Positions 35,558 to 43,443 of a stretch of DNA of 63,987 nucleotides are shown here, one piece after another (positions within the stretch are counted from its first letter, which is position 1; each line of letters begins with the position of its first letter). The notes under the pieces are model-generated. The model searched no databases. It was not told the DNA's origin and saw only the letters and a list, made by a program, of their open reading frames with translations. Position numbers and translations under genes: made by a program. This DNA is from CALRBF01 sp964646465 (lineage in GTDB: Bacteria > Patescibacteriota > Minisyncoccia > SW-4-49-11): NCBI GenBank assembly GCA_964646465.1, contig CAZYEN010000015.1, forward strand, positions 1-63,987, given 5' to 3'.

Positions 35558-36397
35558 ATGAGTATTACTAAACTATTACAAATTTCCAGACCCAGATTTT
35601 GGATTTATCTATTAGGACCCTATTTAATTGGGAGTATTCTTGCCTTTGATCCAATGCAGATTATCTGGCAATGGCAGTTTTGGCTAGGGTTTATCTATTT
35701 TACCCTACCTGCTAACCTTTTGATTTATGGGATCAATGATATTTTTGATTATGAGACTGATAAACTCAATCCCAAAAAACAAAATTATGAGGCTCTAGTC
35801 ACTCCTGCTGAGCATATTTCGGTTTGGACTGTAATTTTGCTAACTAATATACCTTTTATTCTAGCTATATATTGGCTGAACCCTTTGACTTTATTTGGCT
35901 GGCTGGGGTTTATTATCTTGGGAGTGCAATATTCAGCTTGGCCAATTCGAGCTAAAGCTAAGCCTTTTTTAGACTCTATTTTTAATATACTATATGTTTT
36001 CCCTGGAGTAATTGGCTATACTTTATTCGCTCAGAGCCTGAATTTAGATTGGCGATTATTATTGAGTGCTGGACTTTGGACTATGGCTATGCATACTTAC
36101 TCAGCAATTCCCGATATTGACACTGATAGACAGAGCAAAACTAATACTATTGCAACAATGTTAGGCTCAAAATCAACCCTCATTTATTGTTTTATCTGCT
36201 ATACCCTATCAGGAATATTTTTAGCTCAGTTTAGCACAACTCTTGGGGTTTTGATTGCCATTGTATATGGATTTATGATTGGCTTTAGCTGGTCTACTAA
36301 TACGGCTAAAATTTTCAAATTATATACTTATTTCCCCTTACTTAATACTGTTATTGGGTTTATTTTATTCTGGAGTATTATGATTTGGTATAGGTAA
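35558..36397 (+). CDS. UbiA-family prenyltransferase, lycopene elongase-like
   Basis: 279 residues from the ATG at 35558, which lies 9 bp after TATAAT (leaderless); an in-frame ATG at 35525 is upstream of that -10. The two Asp motifs are NDIFDYETD and DIDTDRQS, with eight or nine membrane segments. Beside crtI and cruF it most likely adds C5 units to lycopene as in bacterioruberin synthesis (LyeJ/CrtEb type). Other UbiA substrates cannot be excluded from sequence alone. Confidence 0.8.
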   Translation: MSITKLLQISRPRFWIYLLGPYLIGSILAFDPMQIIWQWQFWLGFIYFTLPANLLIYGINDIFDYETDKLNPKKQNYEALVTPAEHISVWTVILLTNIPFILAIYWLNPLTLFGWLGFIILGVQYSAWPIRAKAKPFLDSIFNILYVFPGVIGYTLFAQSLNLDWRLLLSAGLWTMAMHTYSAIPDIDTDRQSKTNTIATMLGSKSTLIYCFICYTLSGIFLAQFSTTLGVLIAIVYGFMIGFSWSTNTAKIFKLYTYFPLLNTVIGFILFWSIMIWYR

Positions 36398-36444
36398 ACT
36401 GTTTGATGAGGTGATTATGAATTTATGTAGGGGCGGTTATTTTG

Positions 36445-36586
36445 TCCTCCTTTGAAGGAGGTGGCCATAGGCCGGAGGTGGATAAATACTAATTATCAGT
36501 ATAAGTTAAATATGAGAGTAAATTATATTTATGATTATAACTATATCCATACCCTCCCCCTTCGGGTACCCCCTCCAAAGGGGGGC
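36445..36586. repeat. Intergenic palindromic repeat pair
   Basis: TCCTCCTTTGAAGGAGG with GGCCATAGGCC follows at 36445-36481, and CCCTCCCCCTTCGGG plus CCCCCTCCAAAGGGGG at 36551-36586. These GC-rich palindromes interrupt an otherwise AT-rich 215-bp gap and resemble dispersed repeats; a fragment of the same text occurs near 40780. Confidence 0.6.
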
Positions 36587-36612
36587 AAATAAAGAGAGGA
36601 TGAAATACTTCC

Positions 36613-38115
36613 CTACCCCTCACCTCCTAATGGGCTGTCTTGTTTGATTTTAGCGATTCTTTTATAGACCATTTCGGCACTAATTAACTGGATTGGGACT
36701 CCAATTCCTGGATTGGTACCGGCTCCGACATAATATAAGTTTTTGACTTTTTTGGAATAATTATTTGGTCTGAAGATAGCTGTTTGATTAATAGTATGGG
36801 CAAGTCCGAGAGCGGTTCCTTTATAAGCATTATAATCTTGCTGGAAGTCTTTGACACTATATAGTCTTTTATAGATAATCCTGTCTTTCAGGTCTGTAAT
36901 ATCCATCTCTTCCTGCATAATAGTTAGGATTTTATCGGCATAAGCTTCAAGATGCTCTTCAGTATATTCCAATCCTGCTGCAATAGGTACTAGTACGAAT
37001 AAATTTTCATCTCCTTCTGGAGCTACGCTAGGGTCGGTTTTAGATGGAGCACAGACATATAGAGATGGATCTTCCGGCCACATTGGATCATCGAATATTT
37101 GTTTGAAGTTAGTTTTCCAATCTTTTGAGAATAGTAGATTATGATGTACTAAACTGTCTACCTTACCTTTTATTCCTAGATACATAATCAAGGCTGATGG
37201 CGCTAGGACTTTTTTATCCCAATATTTTTCATCATATTGTCTATTTTCGGCTGGTAATAAATTCATCTCCGTATGAGTCATATCGGCATTAGAGACAACT
37301 ATATCGGCTTTGACTATTTCTCTTGATTCTAATTCTACTCCTACGGCTTTGCCTTGCTCAACTATAATTTGCTTTACACCATTTCCGCTGACTAGGTTAA
37401 CCCCGTTCTTCTTAGCTATATTAACTAAAGCTTCGGTAATTTTATACATACCTCCTTGTGGGTAAAATACTCCCATATTAAAGTCAATATGATTCATTAT
37501 ACTGTATAGAGCTGGGGTATTATATGGGGAGCTTCCGAGGAACACGAGTGGATATTGTAGTACTTTTTTTACTAAATCATGCTTAAAATATTTACTGACA
37601 TAGGCATCCATATCACTGAATACTGATAATTTGGAGCCTTCTATCATTGTCCTGAAGTTGATAAAATCAAAAATAGAATCATAATTCTTATACATAAAAC
37701 CTTCTTTGGCAATTTCATATTGCTGGCGGGCCTTATCTAAATATTCTTTTAGTTTATCCCCTGCCCCCGGTTCTAATTCTTCCAAAACAGGAATATCCCG
37801 CTCCAAATCAGAGAACATATCGATGACTTTATTATCATCTTTGAAAAATATTCTATACGATGGTTCCAGTCTAATTAACTCTAGATGATCTTCCACCTTC
37901 TCTCCCATAAATTCAAAAAAGTTCTCAAATACATCGGGCATCAGATACCAAGATGGGCCCATATCAAACCTAAACCTTTCAGCTTCAAAAATATTAGCTC
38001 TACCTCCTAGATTTTGGTTTTTCTCGTATAGACTGACTTCATAACCTTTACGGGCTAGAATACAAGCGGTAGCTAATCCCCCTATTCCCCCACCTATAAT
38101 GATGACTTTTTGCAT
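36613..38115 (-). CDS. crtI: Phytoene desaturase
   Basis: 500 residues. FAD-binding GGGIGGLATA (8-17), the CrtI N-terminal region GRANIFEAERFRFDMGPSW, and the C-terminal signature GAGTNPGIGVPIQLISAEM are clear. It would desaturate phytoene to lycopene at the membrane. No phytoene synthase (crtB) is in the window. Extended -10 TATGCTATAAT lies at 38144-38154 on the minus strand. Confidence 0.93.
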   Translation of the reverse strand: MQKVIIIGGGIGGLATACILARKGYEVSLYEKNQNLGGRANIFEAERFRFDMGPSWYLMPDVFENFFEFMGEKVEDHLELIRLEPSYRIFFKDDNKVIDMFSDLERDIPVLEELEPGAGDKLKEYLDKARQQYEIAKEGFMYKNYDSIFDFINFRTMIEGSKLSVFSDMDAYVSKYFKHDLVKKVLQYPLVFLGSSPYNTPALYSIMNHIDFNMGVFYPQGGMYKITEALVNIAKKNGVNLVSGNGVKQIIVEQGKAVGVELESREIVKADIVVSNADMTHTEMNLLPAENRQYDEKYWDKKVLAPSALIMYLGIKGKVDSLVHHNLLFSKDWKTNFKQIFDDPMWPEDPSLYVCAPSKTDPSVAPEGDENLFVLVPIAAGLEYTEEHLEAYADKILTIMQEEMDITDLKDRIIYKRLYSVKDFQQDYNAYKGTALGLAHTINQTAIFRPNNYSKKVKNLYYVGAGTNPGIGVPIQLISAEMVYKRIAKIKQDSPLGGEG

Positions 38116-38196
38116 ATTATTACTGATTTAACTTTATATTTTTATTATAGCATAAATTAAGATATAAAAGTATGTTATAATATGACTTAGTTTACT

Positions 38197-38400
38197 ATGC
38201 ACATTAACATGGCTAACTGGCAACTTTTACTTGTTTTTTCGTGCATAATATTTCTAGTATCTTTAGTTAGTTTAATATTTCACCTCAAAACTCCTAAAAA
38301 TATTAGGGAAAATAGTAAAATTCAACCGTTTATTTTTATGTTTGCAGTATCTATTGGCAGCTTACTGATGTCAATCTTGTTCCTTTATCTTGATAGATAA
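38197..38400 (+). CDS. Small two-helix membrane protein
   Basis: 67 residues (63 from the second Met), with hydrophobic segments at about 8-28 and 44-64 and a short polar loop. No family recognised. Extended -10 TATGTTATAAT at 38171-38181 and a downstream hairpin support a separate unit. Confidence 0.6.
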   Translation: MHINMANWQLLLVFSCIIFLVSLVSLIFHLKTPKNIRENSKIQPFIFMFAVSIGSLLMSILFLYLDR

Positions 38401-38423
38401 AGATATGTATTAATTTAACAAAT

Positions 38424-38455
38424 GCCTCGCATTACTTTATTGCGGTGCTTATTTT
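38424..38455 (+). terminator. Probable terminator after the small membrane gene
   Basis: Imperfect stem GCCTCGC/GCGGTGC followed by TTATTTT. Confidence 0.55.
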
Positions 38456-38534
38456 AAACTATAAAACTCTGATTTTATGCAGACTCATAGCTTTGAATAG
38501 TAATTATATGTTGTAATGTCAAATTATTGAGGAG

Positions 38535-38569
38535 ATATTGGTTAATAAAAGTAATTTATTAACCAATAT
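38535..38569. repeat. Perfect 15-bp hairpin with a 5-nt loop
   Basis: ATATTGGTTAATAAA pairs with its exact complement around AGTAA. There is no T-run on either side. It lies downstream of the minus-strand gene at 38609; an operator, a 3' RNA stabiliser or a weak terminator are possible. Confidence 0.8.
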
Positions 38570-38608
38570 AACTCTTATTTTAGTTGATGTTAGTTTGCAG
38601 CTACACCT

Positions 38609-38929
38609 TTATTCAATTGAGTTTGTAGATGGGATCATATCTGAAGAAGGTATTGTATTTTCTGGGGATAATATAGTATCACTAACTTCAGACTCTAAAA
38701 TAGGAGATTCGTCACTTGACTTAATAGTAGAATCATTTAATGTATCATCTAATTCAAAAGTATTGTCCTCAGGAGATACTCCTATAATAATATCATCAGT
38801 AGTATTATTGATAGCTTCAAACTCTAAATTAGAAAATTGTCCGTATAAAATTAATGCTGATGAGATAATAGCAAATACTAACAAAAGATATGCCATTGGA
38901 TTACTGAGTTTTGTCTTCAAGATTTTCAT
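38609..38929 (-). CDS. Membrane-anchored Ser/Asp-rich protein
   Basis: 106 residues: basic N-terminus (KILKTKLSN), one membrane segment (about 13-31), then an acidic Ser/Thr-rich tail outside the membrane. Nothing recognised. The opposite strand is also open over this stretch, but anchor plus acidic tail is a common pattern for real genes here. Confidence 0.6.
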   Translation of the reverse strand: MKILKTKLSNPMAYLLLVFAIISSALILYGQFSNLEFEAINNTTDDIIIGVSPEDNTFELDDTLNDSTIKSSDESPILESEVSDTILSPENTIPSSDMIPSTNSIE

Positions 38930-39056
38930 ATAATTTATATTTATTAATAATTACATATTAATTATAATATATATTGTTTTTTTATTCAAGTAAATATATA
39001 CCCTATGTGGTAAAACCCTAATAATTATGGTATAATTTTAGAAATTGTTATATTAT

Positions 39057-40367
39057 ATGGTGAGAAAATTTATAAAAAAACAATATAATAGCTCTCTTTT
39101 CAGAGGAGGTATGATTATGTTTGTGAGCTCTTTTGGAGTGGGAGCTTTGAATTATATTTTTAATATTGTAGTAGCTAGAATTTTGGACAAGGAACAATTT
39201 GGAGCCTTTTCTAGTCTTTTTTCTCTTTTGACTATTTTATTAATTCTAGGCGGAGGTATTAGTTTGGTGTTAATAAAATTCTCAGCTGTATTATATGCTA
39301 AACAAGATGATGCTGCTTTAGCTAACTTTATTAGACTTGCTTTCTACTATTTGGGGCTTTCTTCGATTGTGCTAATGATTATATTTGGAGTGGCGAGTCC
39401 ATTTATATATGATTTCTTGAAATTAGAATCTTTTGGACCTCTGATTATATTGGCATTATCCATTGGACTAGCTCTAACTGGTTCAGTAGGTGGAAGTGTT
39501 CTTAAAGGAATACAACATTTTGCTCAATCTTCTGGCTCAAGTATTGTTGGAGCTATCGCAAAAATACTAGCTTTAATATTATTTACACTACCATTTTGGC
39601 CTATGTCTTCTGTGACTGGCGCCATGCTATCTGTCCCAGCCTCAGCTGTGATTATGATTGGGTTAGATATGTTTTTCTTAAAAGATATTTTGGCTAAATA
39701 TAATCCTAATAAACCGAAATTGCCTCATTTTGCTTGGAAGGATATGTTAGTCTACAGTATCCCTGCTACTATAGCTGTATTAGGAATTACTATGCTCAAT
39801 TCTATTGATGTAATACTTGCCAGAAACTATCTGACCGCCGAGGCTTCTGGAGATTATGCTGCTCTAGCGACTTTAGGTAAAATTATATTCTTTGCAACTT
39901 CTGCCATACCAATGGCTATGTTCCCAATAGTTTCCGCTCGACATGCGGTTAATGAACCTCATCGAAAAATGCTTTTTGCTTCTTTGGGAGTGGTAAGTTT
40001 GATGAGTTTAGGAGCTTTCGGAGTATATCAGTTTTTTTCTGAATTTATTGTAAATCTTTTAATAGGTGAAAAGTTTTTACCTATTGCACCTCTATTAGGT
40101 AAATTTGCTCTCATTATGGGTATGTATTCTTTGATTAATGTGTTAGTTAATTATTATTTGTCTATTCAAAAATATACTTTGAGCATCTTGCCAATTTTGG
40201 CTAGCTTTGCTTTGGTATTTATGCTAAGATACAACCCTAACTCTATAGAACAAGTTGTCAATACTGTGTTTTGGAATATGACTGGGCTATTCGTAGTCAC
40301 TATAATCCTGAGTATTTATCAGAGTTGTAGTAAAAAAACAAAAGTTGAAAAGTTAGATTTTTTGTGA
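39057..40367 (+). CDS. Polysaccharide flippase (MATE/MOP superfamily, RfbX-like)
   Basis: 436 residues from the ATG at 39057. Twelve or more hydrophobic segments; the start NSSLFRGGMIMFVSSFGVG and the early ARILDKEQFGAFSSLFSLL are typical of lipid-linked oligosaccharide flippases. Together with rfbCD and the GT2 and GtrA genes it suggests surface polysaccharide assembly. Extended -10 ATGGTATAAT at 39027-39036; TGA stop. Confidence 0.88.
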   Translation: MVRKFIKKQYNSSLFRGGMIMFVSSFGVGALNYIFNIVVARILDKEQFGAFSSLFSLLTILLILGGGISLVLIKFSAVLYAKQDDAALANFIRLAFYYLGLSSIVLMIIFGVASPFIYDFLKLESFGPLIILALSIGLALTGSVGGSVLKGIQHFAQSSGSSIVGAIAKILALILFTLPFWPMSSVTGAMLSVPASAVIMIGLDMFFLKDILAKYNPNKPKLPHFAWKDMLVYSIPATIAVLGITMLNSIDVILARNYLTAEASGDYAALATLGKIIFFATSAIPMAMFPIVSARHAVNEPHRKMLFASLGVVSLMSLGAFGVYQFFSEFIVNLLIGEKFLPIAPLLGKFALIMGMYSLINVLVNYYLSIQKYTLSILPILASFALVFMLRYNPNSIEQVVNTVFWNMTGLFVVTIILSIYQSCSKKTKVEKLDFL

Positions 40368-40373
40368 TATATT
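40345..40373 (+). promoter_or_regulatory. Promoter of the small gene at 40408
   Basis: -35 TTGAAA at 40345-40350 inside the flippase 3' end, 17-bp spacer, extended -10 TGATATATT ending at 40373. Confidence 0.75.
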
Positions 40374-40407
40374 GAGTTTACATTTTATGTTCTTTTTGGA
40401 GAATTTT

Positions 40408-40689
40408 ATGCAATTAAGACAATGGTTTTCTGATCGACTACCAAACCCTAGAAGCTCAATAGAAGAAGATGTTAGGAATTTACTAATCAGCTTTATATAC
40501 GAATATTATATTAAATATAATAGATTTGTTACAGTAGTTGAAATTTGGGATATGTTTCAAAAGCATCCTAGCATTAGGAATCATAATGATTATAAAATAT
40601 ATCTTCTAGTTATCTTAGGTAACTGCAAAGCTAATGATAAACTGTATTTAGATGCGTCCCATAATATAATTCAAATTGAACCCGGGTGA
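40408..40689 (+). CDS. Small soluble protein of unknown function, SD-led
   Basis: 93 residues from the ATG at 40408, preceded by GGAG with a 7-nt gap. Helical, with VTVVEIWDMFQKHPSIRN and KIYLLVILGNCKAN suggesting a winged-helix-like or small helical domain; not identified. A promoter upstream and a strong terminator right after the stop make it a monocistronic unit. Confidence 0.75.
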   Translation: MQLRQWFSDRLPNPRSSIEEDVRNLLISFIYEYYIKYNRFVTVVEIWDMFQKHPSIRNHNDYKIYLLVILGNCKANDKLYLDASHNIIQIEPG

Positions 40690-40711
40690 CACTTATGCAC
40701 TCGGGTTTTAA
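40679..40711 (+). terminator. Intrinsic terminator
   Basis: AACCCG/CGGGTT stem with inner GTG/CAC pairing, then TTTTA, overlapping the stop codon of the gene at 40408. Confidence 0.85.
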
Positions 40712-40809
40712 ACTTATAAGAAAAACACCAGCTTAAGAAGGAATGGGTATGTGGTTATTTGGACTCCCTTTGGAGAAGTGCTCTATTTTGTCCTCCCTTG
40801 GGGTAGGTA

Positions 40810-40837
40810 GTCTCTCCTATATTATATTTAGGAGAGA
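40810..40837. repeat. Inverted repeat in the intergenic region
   Basis: GTCTCTCCTA/TAGGAGAGAC, 10-bp perfect arms around an AT loop, without a T-run. It follows a degenerate copy of the TCCTCCCTT-type repeat seen at 36445. Confidence 0.7.
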
Positions 40838-40903
40838 CCGGAATAGGACTAAGCTATAAAAAGTGAACCTTATAATTTATTTGTTTTACTAAATTTTAGA
40901 TAG

Positions 40904-40932
40904 AAAAAATCTGGCCACGAGGTGGTCAGATT
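40904..40932 (-). terminator. Intrinsic terminator of the small gene at 40987
   Basis: Minus strand AATCTG-CCAC/GTGG-CAGATT stem followed by six T residues. Confidence 0.85.
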
Positions 40933-40986
40933 AGAGAAAGGGTAAACCTAGATTTTGAAGTCTTATAAGCTTCTTCTTACAATGAG

Positions 40987-41115
40987 CTAGAGTTCTTTGC
41001 TCACACAAAGATATATTTTTTTATCCTCTATGGCCTCTATTATATACCGTACTCTGATTATTTCAGACTTAATGTTTCTTTTTGAGTTTGGAATAGTAAA
41101 CCCAGTTGCTTCCAT
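40987..41115 (-). CDS. Very small protein (42 aa) of unknown function
   Basis: Starts with MEATGFTIPNSKRN and ends KKIYLCVSKEL. Basic, no membrane segment. Supported mainly by context: promoter TTGACA-16-TAGAAT directly upstream and a terminator downstream. The stretch between TAG and terminator (about 55 nt) is untranslated. It could instead be an RNA gene. Confidence 0.45.
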   Translation of the reverse strand: MEATGFTIPNSKRNIKSEIIRVRYIIEAIEDKKIYLCVSKEL

Positions 41116-41138
41116 TTTTTTAGGGCACACCAAAAATT

Positions 41139-41166
41139 ATTCTATCACAACTATCTTTTTTGTCAA
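41139..41166 (-). promoter_or_regulatory. Promoter of the 42-aa gene
   Basis: Minus strand TTGACA (41166-41161), 16-bp spacer, TAGAAT (41144-41139) with a TG extension. Confidence 0.8.
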
Positions 41167-41182
41167 TAGTATATATTGAATT

Positions 41183-41217
41183 AATAAAAACTCTCCTTAG
41201 TTTACCCAAGGAGAGTT
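41183..41217 (-). terminator. Intrinsic terminator of the small gene at 41287
   Basis: Perfect 10-bp stem AACTCTCCTT/AAGGAGAGTT; on the minus strand it is followed by TTTTTATT. Confidence 0.8.
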
Positions 41218-41286
41218 ATACAATTATTTTTTCAACACAAACACAATATATTGCTGGAATTTATCTATAATATAGAATTTTTTGAT

Positions 41287-41478
41287 CTAATAAAGTGCTT
41301 TTAAGGTGCTTTTATTTATAAAATTTTGACCTATTTTTTGCAGCTGTTTAGCAACAAATTGCATTTCTAGATTAGGAATTCTATAATGATGCAATACTCC
41401 TAGACCTAGTAAGAGTAGAAGTAAAGAAAATACATCTCTTTTTTTTAGATCTTGATGAGATAAATTGTTGTTGGACAT
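41287..41478 (-). CDS. Small single-span membrane protein
   Basis: 63 residues from the ATG at 41478; a TTG four codons upstream is possible. A charged N-terminus (SHQDLKKRD) precedes a Leu-rich membrane segment (VFSLLLLLLGLGVL), then a basic tail. Promoter TTTACA-17-TATAAA with TG extension at 41533-41505, terminator at 41183-41217. No Shine-Dalgarno. Confidence 0.55.
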   Translation of the reverse strand: MSNNNLSHQDLKKRDVFSLLLLLLGLGVLHHYRIPNLEMQFVAKQLQKIGQNFINKSTLKALY

Positions 41479-41504
41479 TGATTTCGACAATGATAGCCGA
41501 CATA

Positions 41505-41533
41505 TTTATAACATAAATACTCCAGTTTGTAAA
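41505..41533 (-). promoter_or_regulatory. Promoter of the small membrane gene at 41287
   Basis: Minus strand TTTACA (41533-41528), 17-bp spacer, extended -10 TGTTATAAA ending at 41505. Confidence 0.7.
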
Positions 41534-41594
41534 GTTTAATTTGACAAAAAGATAAGTTTTATGTATTGTATATAGGCATTTTGCAATAAGTATA

Positions 41595-41810
41595 ATGTCA
41601 GTTCTAACCTGTGAAATAAATATAATTTTAAAAAACATAGACAATATTTTAAGAGATCAACATACTTTAAATAGTAACGAATTAGACAACACAATACAAA
41701 GTATCCAAGATAGAATTCTTATTTTAAGAAAAAGGTATAAAGATAATAAAAATGAAATAAATTTATTAGATGAAAGATTAGATAGCACATTAAGTGTTTT
41801 AAGTCTTTAG
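41595..41810 (+). CDS. Small coiled-coil protein
   Basis: 71 residues with heptad-like spacing of Ile/Leu (IQSIQDRILILRKRYKD, INLLDERLDSTLSVL). No signal or membrane segment. A TATAAT overlaps the ATG, so either the promoter lies further upstream or this is not its real -10. A shared terminator follows. Confidence 0.55.
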   Translation: MSVLTCEINIILKNIDNILRDQHTLNSNELDNTIQSIQDRILILRKRYKDNKNEINLLDERLDSTLSVLSL

Positions 41811-41812
41811 AT

Positions 41813-41841
41813 AAACCCACCTGAAAATTATAGGTGGGTTT
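41813..41841. terminator. Bidirectional hairpin between convergent genes
   Basis: AAACCCACCT/AGGTGGGTTT stem between the coiled-coil gene (plus) and murI (minus); short T-rich tails on both sides. Confidence 0.7.
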
Positions 41842-42523
41842 AGGTTTTATGTCTCTCTACATAATCCAATACTCTATTGGCTATATACTGACTAGGATCT
41901 AGGATCTGAGATACTTTTAAAATATTTTGAATTTGTGTTGCTATATAGCCATAATGAGTGCAGGCAAGTATTATATAATTTAATTTATTTGTAATATTTT
42001 TTGATAAATTTTGTAATATTCTGAGAGATTCAGTATATTCTATGTCTTGATTAGCTATGTCTTGCTCTATTGCATCTGCTAAATTTGGGCAAGATAAATA
42101 ATCTAATCTATATCCTGCCTTTGCTAAATATTCTTGATAAAAGCCAGTTTTAATAGTTGCTTGTGTGGCTAATAAAAGACCTTTTTGAATTTTAAGTTCT
42201 GGCAATATATCCAAATACTCTCTTAATGGGACTGTCACTCCTAATACTTGTTTACTTGGATAGTTTTGTGGGAGCCAAGTAGATTGTATATATCTGATTG
42301 TAGTGACTGAAGCGGTATTACAAGCTAGAATAACTAGATTACAATCTTGATTAAATAATTTTTCTATTCCAGCTATGACTATGTTTATAATCTGTTCTGC
42401 GGTTTTATCTCCTAATGGCAAAGATTCTCGGTCTTGATAGCAAATATAAGGAATATCTGAGGCTTCCCCAAACATATCAGCTATTCTCTGCCCACCCATA
42501 CCGCTATCATAAAAGCCTATCAT
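41840..42523 (-). CDS. murI: Glutamate racemase
   Basis: 227 residues. Supplies D-glutamate for peptidoglycan. N-terminal DSGMGG, then ILACNTAS with the first catalytic Cys and ILACTHYGY with the second. Slightly shorter than most MurI. The ATG overlaps the stop of the upstream nucleotidyltransferase as ATGA. Confidence 0.92.
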   Translation of the reverse strand: MIGFYDSGMGGQRIADMFGEASDIPYICYQDRESLPLGDKTAEQIINIVIAGIEKLFNQDCNLVILACNTASVTTIRYIQSTWLPQNYPSKQVLGVTVPLREYLDILPELKIQKGLLLATQATIKTGFYQEYLAKAGYRLDYLSCPNLADAIEQDIANQDIEYTESLRILQNLSKNITNKLNYIILACTHYGYIATQIQNILKVSQILDPSQYIANRVLDYVERHKT

Positions 42524-43407
42524 AAATTTTTTAATACTTGATGCATTATCTTTTCTGACTTGGTACTGTTGGGCTCAGGGTGAAATTCTAATTCTCTATC
42601 ATCTACTTGGATTCTATTATGTAAATTAGATTGAATAGGGTTTGATTTGATTTTTTGTCTTTGTATAAGTTTAGCAATATAATTCCAAAAATCTACTGAA
42701 AAATGATTAAAAATATTTTCTAACCAGTATTTGATTGGATATGGTTTGATCTGGCTTAAAATTGGATACTCTCTCGACACTGCCTGTCTGAGATAATCTT
42801 GTCTCCAAGTATTAGCTTGCCAAAATTTTTGTAATAATACTTGAGAATCAAGGCCTATAGCAATGTAATCTGAGTATAATTGAGCTGCATATAGAGTATA
42901 GTCTAAGCGTTCAAGGTTATTGTCGGTAATATAATGATTCAAACAAAATCTATTTTCTTCTAATTCCCCTGCCCGCCTAATACCTAAAGCTTGAGTAATT
43001 ATGGTTAAAAAAAATCTAGCAAACCACATTCGCTTAGGGTTAGTAACTATAAATATATCTATATCACTACTCTTCTTGGCATTGCCAGTACTAAAGCTAG
43101 ATGAACCGGCTAAAAATATACCTTTAATATACGGGATACTAATCAAAATTTTGGCATACTTGATAACTCGTCTATATCGTCTGATACTTTCGCGTCCTTT
43201 TTCTTGCCTTAAATTTAACAATTCTTCAAAATCTATATAAAGTCCATATAATCCATTTTCTGTTCTGATTTGGGGAATTTTAGCTATCTCTAAAACTAAT
43301 TCTGATAGTGAATACTTACTTCCAATTTGATATCTATATATTTCCTCTAAGGTAAATAATCTTTTCTGAGAGTTTGCATAAGCCAAAGTGCAAAGTAATG
43401 GATGCAT
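42520..43407 (-). CDS. Nucleotidyltransferase-domain protein
   Basis: 295 residues. A pol-beta-type motif GSSSFSTGNAKKSSDIDIF (about 101-119) gives the G-S and D-x-D residues of nucleotidyltransferases. The N-terminus is helical (winged-helix-like) and the C-terminus is a long helical region. Substrate unknown. TGA stop. Extended -10 TGATATAAT on the minus strand near 43432. Confidence 0.8.
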   Translation of the reverse strand: MHPLLCTLAYANSQKRLFTLEEIYRYQIGSKYSLSELVLEIAKIPQIRTENGLYGLYIDFEELLNLRQEKGRESIRRYRRVIKYAKILISIPYIKGIFLAGSSSFSTGNAKKSSDIDIFIVTNPKRMWFARFFLTIITQALGIRRAGELEENRFCLNHYITDNNLERLDYTLYAAQLYSDYIAIGLDSQVLLQKFWQANTWRQDYLRQAVSREYPILSQIKPYPIKYWLENIFNHFSVDFWNYIAKLIQRQKIKSNPIQSNLHNRIQVDDRELEFHPEPNSTKSEKIMHQVLKNL

Positions 43408-43443
43408 ACTTTAGTGATTTTAATTATCTTTATTATATCACAC

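Noticed and set aside
38538..38933. Plus-strand reading frame of 131 codons
   Set aside because: It covers the reverse strand of the anchored protein at 38609-38929, overlaps the perfect hairpin and lacks a convincing start.
42520..43407. Antitoxin partner of the HEPN-like protein
   Set aside because: The nucleotidyltransferase is 40 kb away and much larger than MNT antitoxins, so a toxin-antitoxin pair is not supported.
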